A stretch of DNA of 62,956 bases. Origin: Sandaracinaceae bacterium. Its GTDB lineage: Bacteria > Myxococcota_A > Polyangia > Polyangiales > Sandaracinaceae. Below the pieces are notes generated by a model, which did not search any database, was not told the origin of the DNA, and saw only the letters and a program-made list of their open reading frames with translations. The stretch spans positions 1 to 62,956 of the forward strand of contig JAVJQK010000106.1 in the NCBI GenBank assembly GCA_040218145.1, given 5' to 3'. Position numbers and translations under genes: made by a program. The stretch's first letter is position 1. Every line of letters starts with the position of its first letter. Of the stretch, positions 49,756 to 59,367 are shown one piece after another.

Positions 49756-52700
49756 TCAAACGACGGCCGGGCGACGGTCGCGGCGACCGCCCTCGGTCCA
49801 GGCGGCGCGCGCCTTCGCGCGGCTCACGAAGAGCCCCAGCGCCCACGGGGGGAAATAGGATCGGTAGAGGCGGTACTCGAGGAGCGCGGTGTGGAAGAAG
49901 ATCCCCTCGGGGTCTTGCTTCGGCCACGTTCCGTCGGCGCGCTGCGTGCGTGCCAGCAGACGCGCCGCTCGCTCGAGCGCGGCGAAGTCGGGCTCCTCGG
50001 CCTCGAGCAGGCACGTCAGCGCCCAGGCGGTCTGCACCACCTGCGCCTCCTCGTGCTCGACGTAGCGGTGCTCGGTCACGCTCGCGAAGTGCTCGCCCCA
50101 GCCGCCGTCCGGGCGCTGGCGCTCGAGCAGCCACGCGCACGCGCGACGGATCTGCGGGTCGACGCAGGGCACGCCCGCGGCGAGCAGGCCGCGCACCCCG
50201 AAGAGCGTGCCGTAGATGAAGTTCACGCCCCACATGCCCTCGAAGGAGCCGTCGGCGTTCTGCGCCGCGCGGAGCCGCTGCACGCCGCGCTCGATCGCCG
50301 CGTCGACCTGCTCGCGCATGCGGTCGGGGTAGCGCTCGCGGAAGGCGGCGAGGCCCTGCACGCAAGAAGACGTGCACTCCACGTAGGAGCGCTCGGTCAT
50401 GCACGCGCCGAACATCTCCGACGGGTTCAGCCAGTCGATCGACAGCCGCGCGTGGCGCCGCGCCTCGTAGCTCCCGAAGCCGCCGTCCGCGTTCTGACAG
50501 CGCAGCACGAACTCCGCCGCCTGCTGCATCGCGCGCGCGCTCGGCCGGGCCACGGGGCTGTGCAGCCGCGCGAGGATCGCCTCGGCCGTGCAGTCGCTCA
50601 CCGGCCAGCCATGCCAGACGCCCGCGAAGCAGTAACCGCCGGTCGGGTCCAGGCGATCGTGCTGCGCCTCGAGGCCGGTGCCCTTCTTGATCTGCTGGCT
50701 GGCGAGGAAGGCGTCCGCCTGCGTCAGCGCGCTCGTCAGATCCACGTGCGGTGCCGCGGCGCTCAGCGCCTGGGCCGCGAAGGCCGTGTCCCAGGTCGCG
50801 CTCCGGGCGCCCGCGATGCGCGTGCCCTCCTGCTCGTCCTCCCAGATCCAGCCCTCGAACGCCTCGAGGCCCTGCGACAGATCCGGGTCGTCGGGATCGG
50901 CCGCGTGGAGCGCGAGCAGGCCGAGCATGCCGCTGACCGGGGAGATGCAGGTGTAGTGCGTCGAGCGCAGCTCGTAGCGGATCTTCTCGCGCAGGTCGCC
51001 GAGCAGCTTCTCGCGGAGCGCGGGCGACTTCGCCTTCTCGAACGCGACCAGCGCGCGGTAGCCCAGCTTCAGGAGCGGGCCCGGCGCGTCGTGCACGTCG
51101 CCGTCGCGCAGGGTCTCGCGCGCGGCCTCGAAGTCGATGTCGGCGTAGGGCGCGAGGAAGATCTCGTCGCGCACGCAGCGCACGGTCGCCGTCGCCTCGC
51201 GGGTCACGCGGCCGCCGTAGAGCGCGGCCATGCCCATGTAGATGAGGCGCGTGTGGCAGTAGTAGCGGCTCGGGTGCACGGGCAGCCAGCGCGGGGTCGC
51301 CCAGAGCTCGGGCACCACCGGGTTGACGCCCTCCCACTCGTAGAGGCCGACCAGCGCGAGCCAGAGCTTGCCCCAGCTCGGGATGCCGACCGCCCCGCCC
51401 TCGCGGCGGATGAAGGCCTTCGCCTCGCGCAGCAAGGGCGCGTCCTTGTCGAGCCCGAGCAGCCGCGCCGCGACGTAGACGAGCGTGGTGACGAAGAGGT
51501 AGGGCTCGCTCTTCTCGTGCAGGCCCCAGGCGCCGCCCGGCAGCCGCGTGTCCTCGAAGTGCTTCAGCAGGAGGCGCTTGCGCTCCTCGCCGATGGGGCG
51601 CTGCATGACGTGCGAGGCGAGCACGTACTGCGCGGCCAGCATCGGGCACCAGACGACCTCGCCCTCGAACGAGCCGTCCTCGGCCTGCTCGGCCACGAGC
51701 GCCTGCGCGCCGCGGCTCAGCGCGGTCTCGATCGACGCCGCGCGCCCGCTCCGGCTGGGCAGCCCCACTACCTCGGCCTCGCCCGTGTGGTGCATGGCGC
51801 CGACGAAGCGCGTGGTGCCGCGCGCCTCGAGCTTCTCGGCCAGCCCGTCGGGCAGCAGATCGCTCCAGCCGAGCGCGCCGCCGACCATCCAGCCGACGCG
51901 CTCGAGCATCGCCTTGCCGGTCTTGTGGGCGAAGCGCAGATCGCCGCGCGCGCCGGCCCTGGCCACCCGGGCCGCGCTCGAGAGCATCACGCGGAGGCAC
52001 GAGCCGCCGAAGCGCAGCACGCCGTCGTGCTCGCCCGCGATGTAGCTCATCGTGCGGAGCCGCTCGCCGGGATCGTCGCGCCACATCGCGTACATCGCGC
52101 GGCGGATGGCGACGCTCTCGGGCGCCTCGTCGGTCAGCACCTCGGCCAGGCCGATCGCGATGGCCTCGGGCACGCGGGTCGCGCCGCGGCGCGCGCGGGC
52201 GAAGGCGGCGGGAGAGCTCGCCTCGGCGAAGGCCACGCCGTCCGCGATGGCCAGGCTCGGCCCAGCCGCGGTGAGCGGGTGCAGGCTGCCGGCCGCGTCG
52301 CCGACGCGCGCGACGCCGCCGCGGATCATGTTGCCGCGGGGCTGGATGCGCCCGTGCGACCAGGACGGCGCCCCACGGCGGAGCGCGTCCGCGAAGGGCT
52401 CCACCAGCTCCTCGGGCAGCGCGGGCGAATAGGCCTCGAGCAGCGCCACGCCGCCCTCGCGCGGGACCCGCCAGCCGAGCGGGACGTCGAGGGCGAGCCG
52501 CACCGTCGCGGGGCCCACGCGGTGCGCCACCGCCACCCCGGAGCCGCCGACGAAGACGTGACGGAAGCCCTCGAAGGGCAGGCGCGCGCCGACGAGATCC
52601 AGGCTCGCGATGCGGTGGGTGGGCGGCCGCTCGACGGCGCCGAAGGCGTACGCGCCCTCCCCGCGGCGGACCGGCTGCACGTCGGCGCCGGCCGCGAACA

Positions 52701-53154
52701 CGAGGTGCGAGACGCGCGCGCTGCGCGGGCGGCCACGCTCCTGCCAGGTGACGGTGTCGGCGTCGACGCGGCTCGCGCGGACGGGCGTGCGCAGGGTGAT
52801 CGCCTCGTCCGCCTCGCAGTGCTGGCGGAGCGTCTCGACCAGCAGACCGTGGGGGAGCGAGAAGCCGAAGCGGCCGACGCGGTAGGGGAGCGCGACCGGC
52901 TCGGTGCCGTCCTCCGGGTAGAGCACGAAGCCCTTGCCCGTCGGGTATCCGACCGGCGGCACGAGGTCGACGCCGAGGCCCTCGAGCGCGTCCATCGCCT
53001 CGGGGTGCAGCCAGGCTCCGACGTGCTGCGCGGCCGCCTCGTTGGGGTCGGCCTCGAGCAGGAGCACGCGCGCCCCCGCCTTCGCGCACGCCAGCGCGGT
53101 GGTGCACCCGGCGATCGACGCGCCGACGATCCCGACGTCGTACCGCGGCGTCAT
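49756..53154 (-). CDS. Squalene-epoxidase-like domain fused to oxidosqualene cyclase
   Basis: An 1132-residue fusion. Residues 1-390: FAD-monooxygenase fold related to squalene epoxidase ('WLHPEAMDALEGLG', 'VGDAAGSLHPLTAAGPS' at 284-300). But the nucleotide loop reads GASIAG (11-16) instead of GxGxxG, and the DG motif is replaced by 'AAGADVQ' (154-160), so FAD activity is doubtful. Residues about 440-1132: oxidosqualene cyclase with the signature 'HGWPVSDCTAE' (catalytic Asp854), plus 'WDTAF' (788-792) and QW motifs 'QNADGGF', 'QNADGSF', 'QRPDGGW' and 'QRADGTW'. It should cyclise 2,3-oxidosqualene to lanosterol, cycloartenol or a related protosteroid. The start overlaps the previous stop by one base (TGATG). 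Confidence 0.92.
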   Translation of the reverse strand: MTPRYDVGIVGASIAGCTTALACAKAGARVLLLEADPNEAAAQHVGAWLHPEAMDALEGLGVDLVPPVGYPTGKGFVLYPEDGTEPVALPYRVGRFGFSLPHGLLVETLRQHCEADEAITLRTPVRASRVDADTVTWQERGRPRSARVSHLVFAAGADVQPVRRGEGAYAFGAVERPPTHRIASLDLVGARLPFEGFRHVFVGGSGVAVAHRVGPATVRLALDVPLGWRVPREGGVALLEAYSPALPEELVEPFADALRRGAPSWSHGRIQPRGNMIRGGVARVGDAAGSLHPLTAAGPSLAIADGVAFAEASSPAAFARARRGATRVPEAIAIGLAEVLTDEAPESVAIRRAMYAMWRDDPGERLRTMSYIAGEHDGVLRFGGSCLRVMLSSAARVARAGARGDLRFAHKTGKAMLERVGWMVGGALGWSDLLPDGLAEKLEARGTTRFVGAMHHTGEAEVVGLPSRSGRAASIETALSRGAQALVAEQAEDGSFEGEVVWCPMLAAQYVLASHVMQRPIGEERKRLLLKHFEDTRLPGGAWGLHEKSEPYLFVTTLVYVAARLLGLDKDAPLLREAKAFIRREGGAVGIPSWGKLWLALVGLYEWEGVNPVVPELWATPRWLPVHPSRYYCHTRLIYMGMAALYGGRVTREATATVRCVRDEIFLAPYADIDFEAARETLRDGDVHDAPGPLLKLGYRALVAFEKAKSPALREKLLGDLREKIRYELRSTHYTCISPVSGMLGLLALHAADPDDPDLSQGLEAFEGWIWEDEQEGTRIAGARSATWDTAFAAQALSAAAPHVDLTSALTQADAFLASQQIKKGTGLEAQHDRLDPTGGYCFAGVWHGWPVSDCTAEAILARLHSPVARPSARAMQQAAEFVLRCQNADGGFGSYEARRHARLSIDWLNPSEMFGACMTERSYVECTSSCVQGLAAFRERYPDRMREQVDAAIERGVQRLRAAQNADGSFEGMWGVNFIYGTLFGVRGLLAAGVPCVDPQIRRACAWLLERQRPDGGWGEHFASVTEHRYVEHEEAQVVQTAWALTCLLEAEEPDFAALERAARLLARTQRADGTWPKQDPEGIFFHTALLEYRLYRSYFPPWALGLFVSRAKARAAWTEGGRRDRRPAVV

Positions 53155-54275
53155 CACATGGCCGCCATCAGCTTCGCGGTGACCGACTGCACCATGGGCT
53201 TCTCGCCGATGGCGACGGCCCAGTCGAGCGCGTCCGTGCGGACCATCTTGCGGAAGACCCCGCCGCCCCAGAAGGAGAGCTGGAACGCCTTCTTGCACTC
53301 CCGCTCGTACTTCGCGCCCGCCTCGCTCTCGAGCTGGCCCTCACGCAAGATGCCGTGCACGGCCTCGGCGCCGAGCATGCCCGATCGCATGCCCTGGTAG
53401 ATGCCCTCGGCCGTGGCCGGGTGCGTCATCAGGCCGGACTCGCCGATCGCGATGCGGCCGGGCGCGGTGAGCGAGTCGATCTTGTAGCTCCACACGACCG
53501 GGTGGCCCTTCCAGCCGCCGACCTGCGTCGCGTTGGCGAGCCGCTCGCCGTAGTACTTGTCGAGGAACTCCTGGAAGAGCTTGCGCGCGTGCTTCTTCCC
53601 GTCGGGCGGGTCCTCGTAGGTGATCCCGATGTTGACCCGCGTCTCCGACTCCGGGAAGAGCCAGCCGTAGTAGGGCTCGATCATCCGGTCGAAGATCATC
53701 TCGACGTGGTGCGGCTTGAACTCCGCGTCGTCCCACCAGCCCATGATCGCCTGGATGGTGCGGCGCGGGCGCAGCTCGGGGAGGCCGACGCGGCAGTGGC
53801 TGCCGCCGGCGATCAGCGTGAAGCGCGCGCGCACCTCGCGGCCGTCGCGCGCCTTGAAGCCGACCATGCGGCCGCGCTCCTCGATCGCCTCGCTCGCGTC
53901 GAAGTTCGGCAGGAAGCGCACGCCGCCGCTCGTCGCCTTCTTCCACAGGATGTGGTCGAGGGTGCGGCGGTGGCAGACGACCGCCTCGGCGACGTCGCCC
54001 GCGGACTGCCAGCTGTCGCGGCCGCCGGGGGTGACGATGCGGATCCCGCGGATCCAGTAGGCGTGCGGCTCGACCTCTTCCCAGATGCCGAGCTCCTTGA
54101 GCACCTTGATCCCCTTGGGGGAGATGCCGCTGCCGCAGGTCTTGTCGCGGGGGAAGTCGTGGCGGTCGACGAGCACGACGTCGTCGATCCCCAGGGTGGC
54201 GAGGTGGGCCGCGGCGGCGGTGCCCGCAGGCCCCGCTCCGATGATCGCGACCTCGGCGTCGTATGTCTCGGGCAT
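53154..54275 (-). CDS. Geranylgeranyl-reductase-family FAD oxidoreductase (candidate sterol reductase)
   Basis: A 373-residue flavoprotein from ATG. 'AEVAIIGAGPAGTAAAAHLA' (GxGxxG at 13-18), then the substrate-loop motif 'DFPRDKTCGSGISPKGIKVL', 'AGGSHCRVG' and 'IAIGESGLMTHPATAEGIYQGM'. This fits the geranylgeranyl reductase family, which saturates prenyl double bonds. In this operon a sterol side-chain (C-24) or nuclear double-bond reduction is a good guess, but not proven. It lacks a membrane helix. It starts 3 bases after the HMG-CoA reductase fusion and its stop overlaps the cyclase fusion start, so translation is probably coupled. Confidence 0.88.
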   Translation of the reverse strand: MPETYDAEVAIIGAGPAGTAAAAHLATLGIDDVVLVDRHDFPRDKTCGSGISPKGIKVLKELGIWEEVEPHAYWIRGIRIVTPGGRDSWQSAGDVAEAVVCHRRTLDHILWKKATSGGVRFLPNFDASEAIEERGRMVGFKARDGREVRARFTLIAGGSHCRVGLPELRPRRTIQAIMGWWDDAEFKPHHVEMIFDRMIEPYYGWLFPESETRVNIGITYEDPPDGKKHARKLFQEFLDKYYGERLANATQVGGWKGHPVVWSYKIDSLTAPGRIAIGESGLMTHPATAEGIYQGMRSGMLGAEAVHGILREGQLESEAGAKYERECKKAFQLSFWGGGVFRKMVRTDALDWAVAIGEKPMVQSVTAKLMAAM

Positions 54276-54278
54276 CGT

Positions 54279-56792
<2,514 letters not shown>

Positions 56793-57103
56793 TTGAGTCC
56801 TCCTCGGACGGGGCGGGCATCGGACGTGCGCGCACCGGACCCCTCCCGGAACTGGGCGGCGACGCTAGCCCACGACGGGGGTCTCGCGCAACGCGACGGC
56901 GTGAGAGTTCAAAGTGCGAAAGACGCTACGCAGCGGGGATCAAACGATCGGCGGCGTGCCGGGGAATCCCCGACACCCGAGGCGGGTCCGATCCAGTGGA
57001 CTTGTAGGGCTGCCGTTACGGGACGACCGTGAAGGTGTGGGTGTGAGACGTCCCGAGGTCGGGAGGTCAAGTTGTTCAACGACCCGCCGATGTGAGGAAG
57101 ACC
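56793..57103. promoter_or_regulatory. Divergent promoter region of the sterol operon and EAL regulator gene
   Basis: A 311-base gap between two divergent starts, with no coding evidence. It contains an odd palindrome cggggaatccccg at 56960-56972 within a longer imperfect repeat (gtgCcgggga-a-tccccgAcac), a possible operator. A purine-rich AGGAAG lies at 57096-57100 before the plus-strand ATG. No convincing -35/-10 pair was identified. Confidence 0.45.
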
Positions 57104-58339
57104 ATGCATTCCATCCTGGTGGTGGACGACGACGAGCTCGTCCGGCGGACCATTCGGCACGTGCTGCAGCGCGCCGGCTTCGAGACCATCGGGGCGGCGG
57201 GCGGCGCGGAGGCCCTGCGGATCGCGAGAGAAGAGGCGCTCAGCGTGGCGCTCGTCGACTACCGCATGCCGGGCATGGACGGGCTGAGCCTCCTGGCCCG
57301 CCTGCGTGACGTGCAGCCGTCGATGGTGCGCCTGCTGGTGTCGGGCGCGCTCGACGTCGACGTGATGGTCGACGCGGTCAACCGCGGTGAGGTCGCCCGG
57401 ATCATCCAGAAGCCGGTCCACCCGAAGGACCTCGTCGCCACCGTCCGCGAGGCCATCGAGACGGCCGAGCGCGCCGGCCTCCGCTGGCAGCGCGCCCGCG
57501 ACACGGCCCATCAGGAGCAGGGTCGAGCCCTCGACGCGCTCATCGCCCGCGGCGGGATCTCGCTGGGCCTCCAGCCGATCACGCGGGCCGACGACCGCCG
57601 CACGGTCGCCTTCGAGGCGCTCCTGCGCTGCGACTGCCCCACGCTCACCGGGCCCGAGCAAGTCCTGGCCGCGGCGGAGGCGCACGACGCCGTCCACGCC
57701 CTGGGACGCGCCGTGGCGCACGCCGCCGCGGAGTGGCTCTCCAAAGTCCCGGCCCCGATCCAGCTGTTCTTGAACCTGCACCCGGACGAGCTGACGGACG
57801 CCGAGGCGCTGATGATCCGCATGGGCCCGCTCCGCGCGCACGCGCGCCGGGTGGTGCTGGAGATCACCGAGCGCTCGTCGTTGATCGGCCGCCCCGGCTG
57901 GGCCGCGTCGGTCGGGCGGCTGCGAGAGGCCGGCTTTCGCATCGCGGTCGACGATCTCGGCGCCGGCGCGAGCTCCCTCGCCGCGCTCGCGGACATCGAC
58001 CCGGACATCGTGAAGCTCGACATGAGCCTCACCCGGGACCTCGATCGGGAGCCGCGCAAGCAGCGGCTGGTGGATCTGCTCTGCCGCTTCGCGTCCACCA
58101 CGGGCGCGCAGGTCGTGGCCGAGGGGATCGAGACGCAGGAGGAGGCGCAGACGGCGACCGGCCTGGGCGTGGATCTGCTGCAGGGCTGGTACCTCGGGCG
58201 CGCCGAGACGGACCCCGGCCGCGTGCTCCGCTACGCGATGGCCGAGGAGCTGCCCTTCTCCGCGCGCCGCGCGGCGAGCGGGATGCGCACGAAAGCGCTC
58301 AGGCTCGTCCCGGCCGACGACGAAGCCGAGACCGGCTGA
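57104..58339 (+). CDS. Response regulator with EAL (c-di-GMP phosphodiesterase) domain
   Basis: A 411-residue protein from ATG 57104, with AGGAAG 3-8 bases upstream; a GTG at 57092 is in frame. N-terminal receiver: 'ILVVDDDELVRR' and Asp in 'VALVDYRMPGMDG', Lys in 'IIQKPVHPKDL'. C-terminal EAL domain with all catalytic landmarks: 'AFEALLR' (EAL), 'LFLNLHP', 'LEITERS', 'VDDLGAGASSL', 'DIVKLDMS' and 'AEGIET'. It should degrade c-di-GMP when phosphorylated by some kinase. It is divergent from the sterol operon, sharing the 311-base gap. Whether it regulates the operon is unknown. Confidence 0.92.
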   Translation: MHSILVVDDDELVRRTIRHVLQRAGFETIGAAGGAEALRIAREEALSVALVDYRMPGMDGLSLLARLRDVQPSMVRLLVSGALDVDVMVDAVNRGEVARIIQKPVHPKDLVATVREAIETAERAGLRWQRARDTAHQEQGRALDALIARGGISLGLQPITRADDRRTVAFEALLRCDCPTLTGPEQVLAAAEAHDAVHALGRAVAHAAAEWLSKVPAPIQLFLNLHPDELTDAEALMIRMGPLRAHARRVVLEITERSSLIGRPGWAASVGRLREAGFRIAVDDLGAGASSLAALADIDPDIVKLDMSLTRDLDREPRKQRLVDLLCRFASTTGAQVVAEGIETQEEAQTATGLGVDLLQGWYLGRAETDPGRVLRYAMAEELPFSARRAASGMRTKALRLVPADDEAETG

Positions 58340-58427
58340 CGCGCTTCCGGGCCCCTCTCCATTTTCGTCGAGACGCCCGACACGCGGGTGGGGCACACTC
58401 GCGCCCTCTCTCTCTCCCGAGGTATCG

Positions 58428-59018
58428 ATGAAGATGAAGCTCTCGAAGGGACTGCGCATCGCCGCGGCCTGGATGATTCTCGGCGCGATCGTGGCGTGTG
58501 GTGGCAGCGACGACGACGACGCGCCCCCGGTGGCGCCGACGCCGACCCAGCCCGCCACGCCCACGCCGCCGCCCACGCAGCCCGCGACCGGCGCCCAGCC
58601 CGGCTCGGCGACCCCGAACGTCTCGCTGACGCCCGGCTTCATGCCCGACCCGCAGACCGCGCAGGGCACGGCGGGCGGCTCGACGATGGCCAACAGCTTC
58701 GACCCCAACTGCAACGCGGGCCGCATCCCGCCGCAGGCGCAGCACAACGTCACCCTCTCGAGCAACTTCGGCAACCTCCGCGTGATGGTGAACTCGCAGC
58801 ACGACACCACCCTGGCCATCCGCGGCCCGGACGGCACCTGGCGCTGCAACGACGACGGCGTCGGCCTCGACCCGCTGATCGAGGGCGCCTTCGACGCGGG
58901 CACCTACCAGGTCTACGTGGGCACCTTCACCGGCAACACCGAGCCCTACACGATCGGCTTCTCGGAGCTCGCGAGCGTCACGCCCTCGAGCCTGCCCGAG
59001 CCGCCGGCCGCGATGTAG
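58428..59018 (+). CDS. Lipoprotein with C-terminal PPC-like (peptidase pre/C-terminal) domain
   Basis: A 196-residue protein with a lysine-rich start and signal peptide ending 'GAIVACGGSDDDD' (Cys at the lipobox). A Pro/Thr-rich linker (residues 30-60) precedes a compact beta domain, 'NVTLSSNFGNLRVMVNSQHDTTLAIRGPDGTWRCNDDGVGLDPLIEGAFDAGTYQVYVG', which matches pre-peptidase C-terminal-like domains. These are typically secreted or surface-anchored adhesion/stabilising modules. No enzymatic partner lies within the protein. A 3-base separation from the convergent next gene is visible. Confidence 0.8.
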   Translation: MKMKLSKGLRIAAAWMILGAIVACGGSDDDDAPPVAPTPTQPATPTPPPTQPATGAQPGSATPNVSLTPGFMPDPQTAQGTAGGSTMANSFDPNCNAGRIPPQAQHNVTLSSNFGNLRVMVNSQHDTTLAIRGPDGTWRCNDDGVGLDPLIEGAFDAGTYQVYVGTFTGNTEPYTIGFSELASVTPSSLPEPPAAM

Positions 59019-59024
59019 CGCTAC

Positions 59025-59312
59025 CTACTCGAAGACCGTCTTCAACCAGGCCTCCTCGCCGGGCTCCGCGCCCTCGGGGAGGCCTTTGACGATCAGGGTC
59101 AGCGGCGGCTCGTTGGCCTGGAACGCGCTGCCCCACGCGAGGTCGACGACCTTCGCCTTCGCGGTCCCCTCGCGCAGCTGCAGCTCGATCTCGTCGCCCG
59201 GGCCGACGTCGCCCTCGTAGTCTTCCTTCAGCACGACGAGCTGGGTGTCCGTGAGCCGATAGACCTGACGCACGGTGGCGCGAAACGGGGCCGAGCGGGG
59301 GGCGTCACTCAT
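59025..59312 (-). CDS. Small beta-barrel protein (elongation-factor domain 2-like)
   Basis: 95 residues from ATG (MSDAPRSAPFRATVRQVYRLTD). The sequence alternates short strands ('FRATVRQVYRL', 'TQLVVLKEDYEGDVGPGDEIELQL', 'AKAKVVDLAW', 'LTLIVKGLP'), fitting a translation-protein beta-barrel/OB-like fold. It lies between the lipoprotein and the Pfa3-like gene and is probably a small cytoplasmic regulator or modifier. Function unknown. The start is supported only by its length and by the absence of a clear upstream alternative. Confidence 0.6.
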   Translation of the reverse strand: MSDAPRSAPFRATVRQVYRLTDTQLVVLKEDYEGDVGPGDEIELQLREGTAKAKVVDLAWGSAFQANEPPLTLIVKGLPEGAEPGEEAWLKTVFE

Positions 59313-59367
59313 GGGCGCCACCGTAGCAGGGCCCGCGACCGAGAGGCCACCGCCGATGATCCGCCCG

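Noticed and set aside
46635-53400. Two open frames of about 1200 codons each on the plus strand over the sterol fusions
   Set aside because: Antisense to genes with clear FAD, squalene synthase and cyclase motifs. No recognisable domain in the plus-strand translations.
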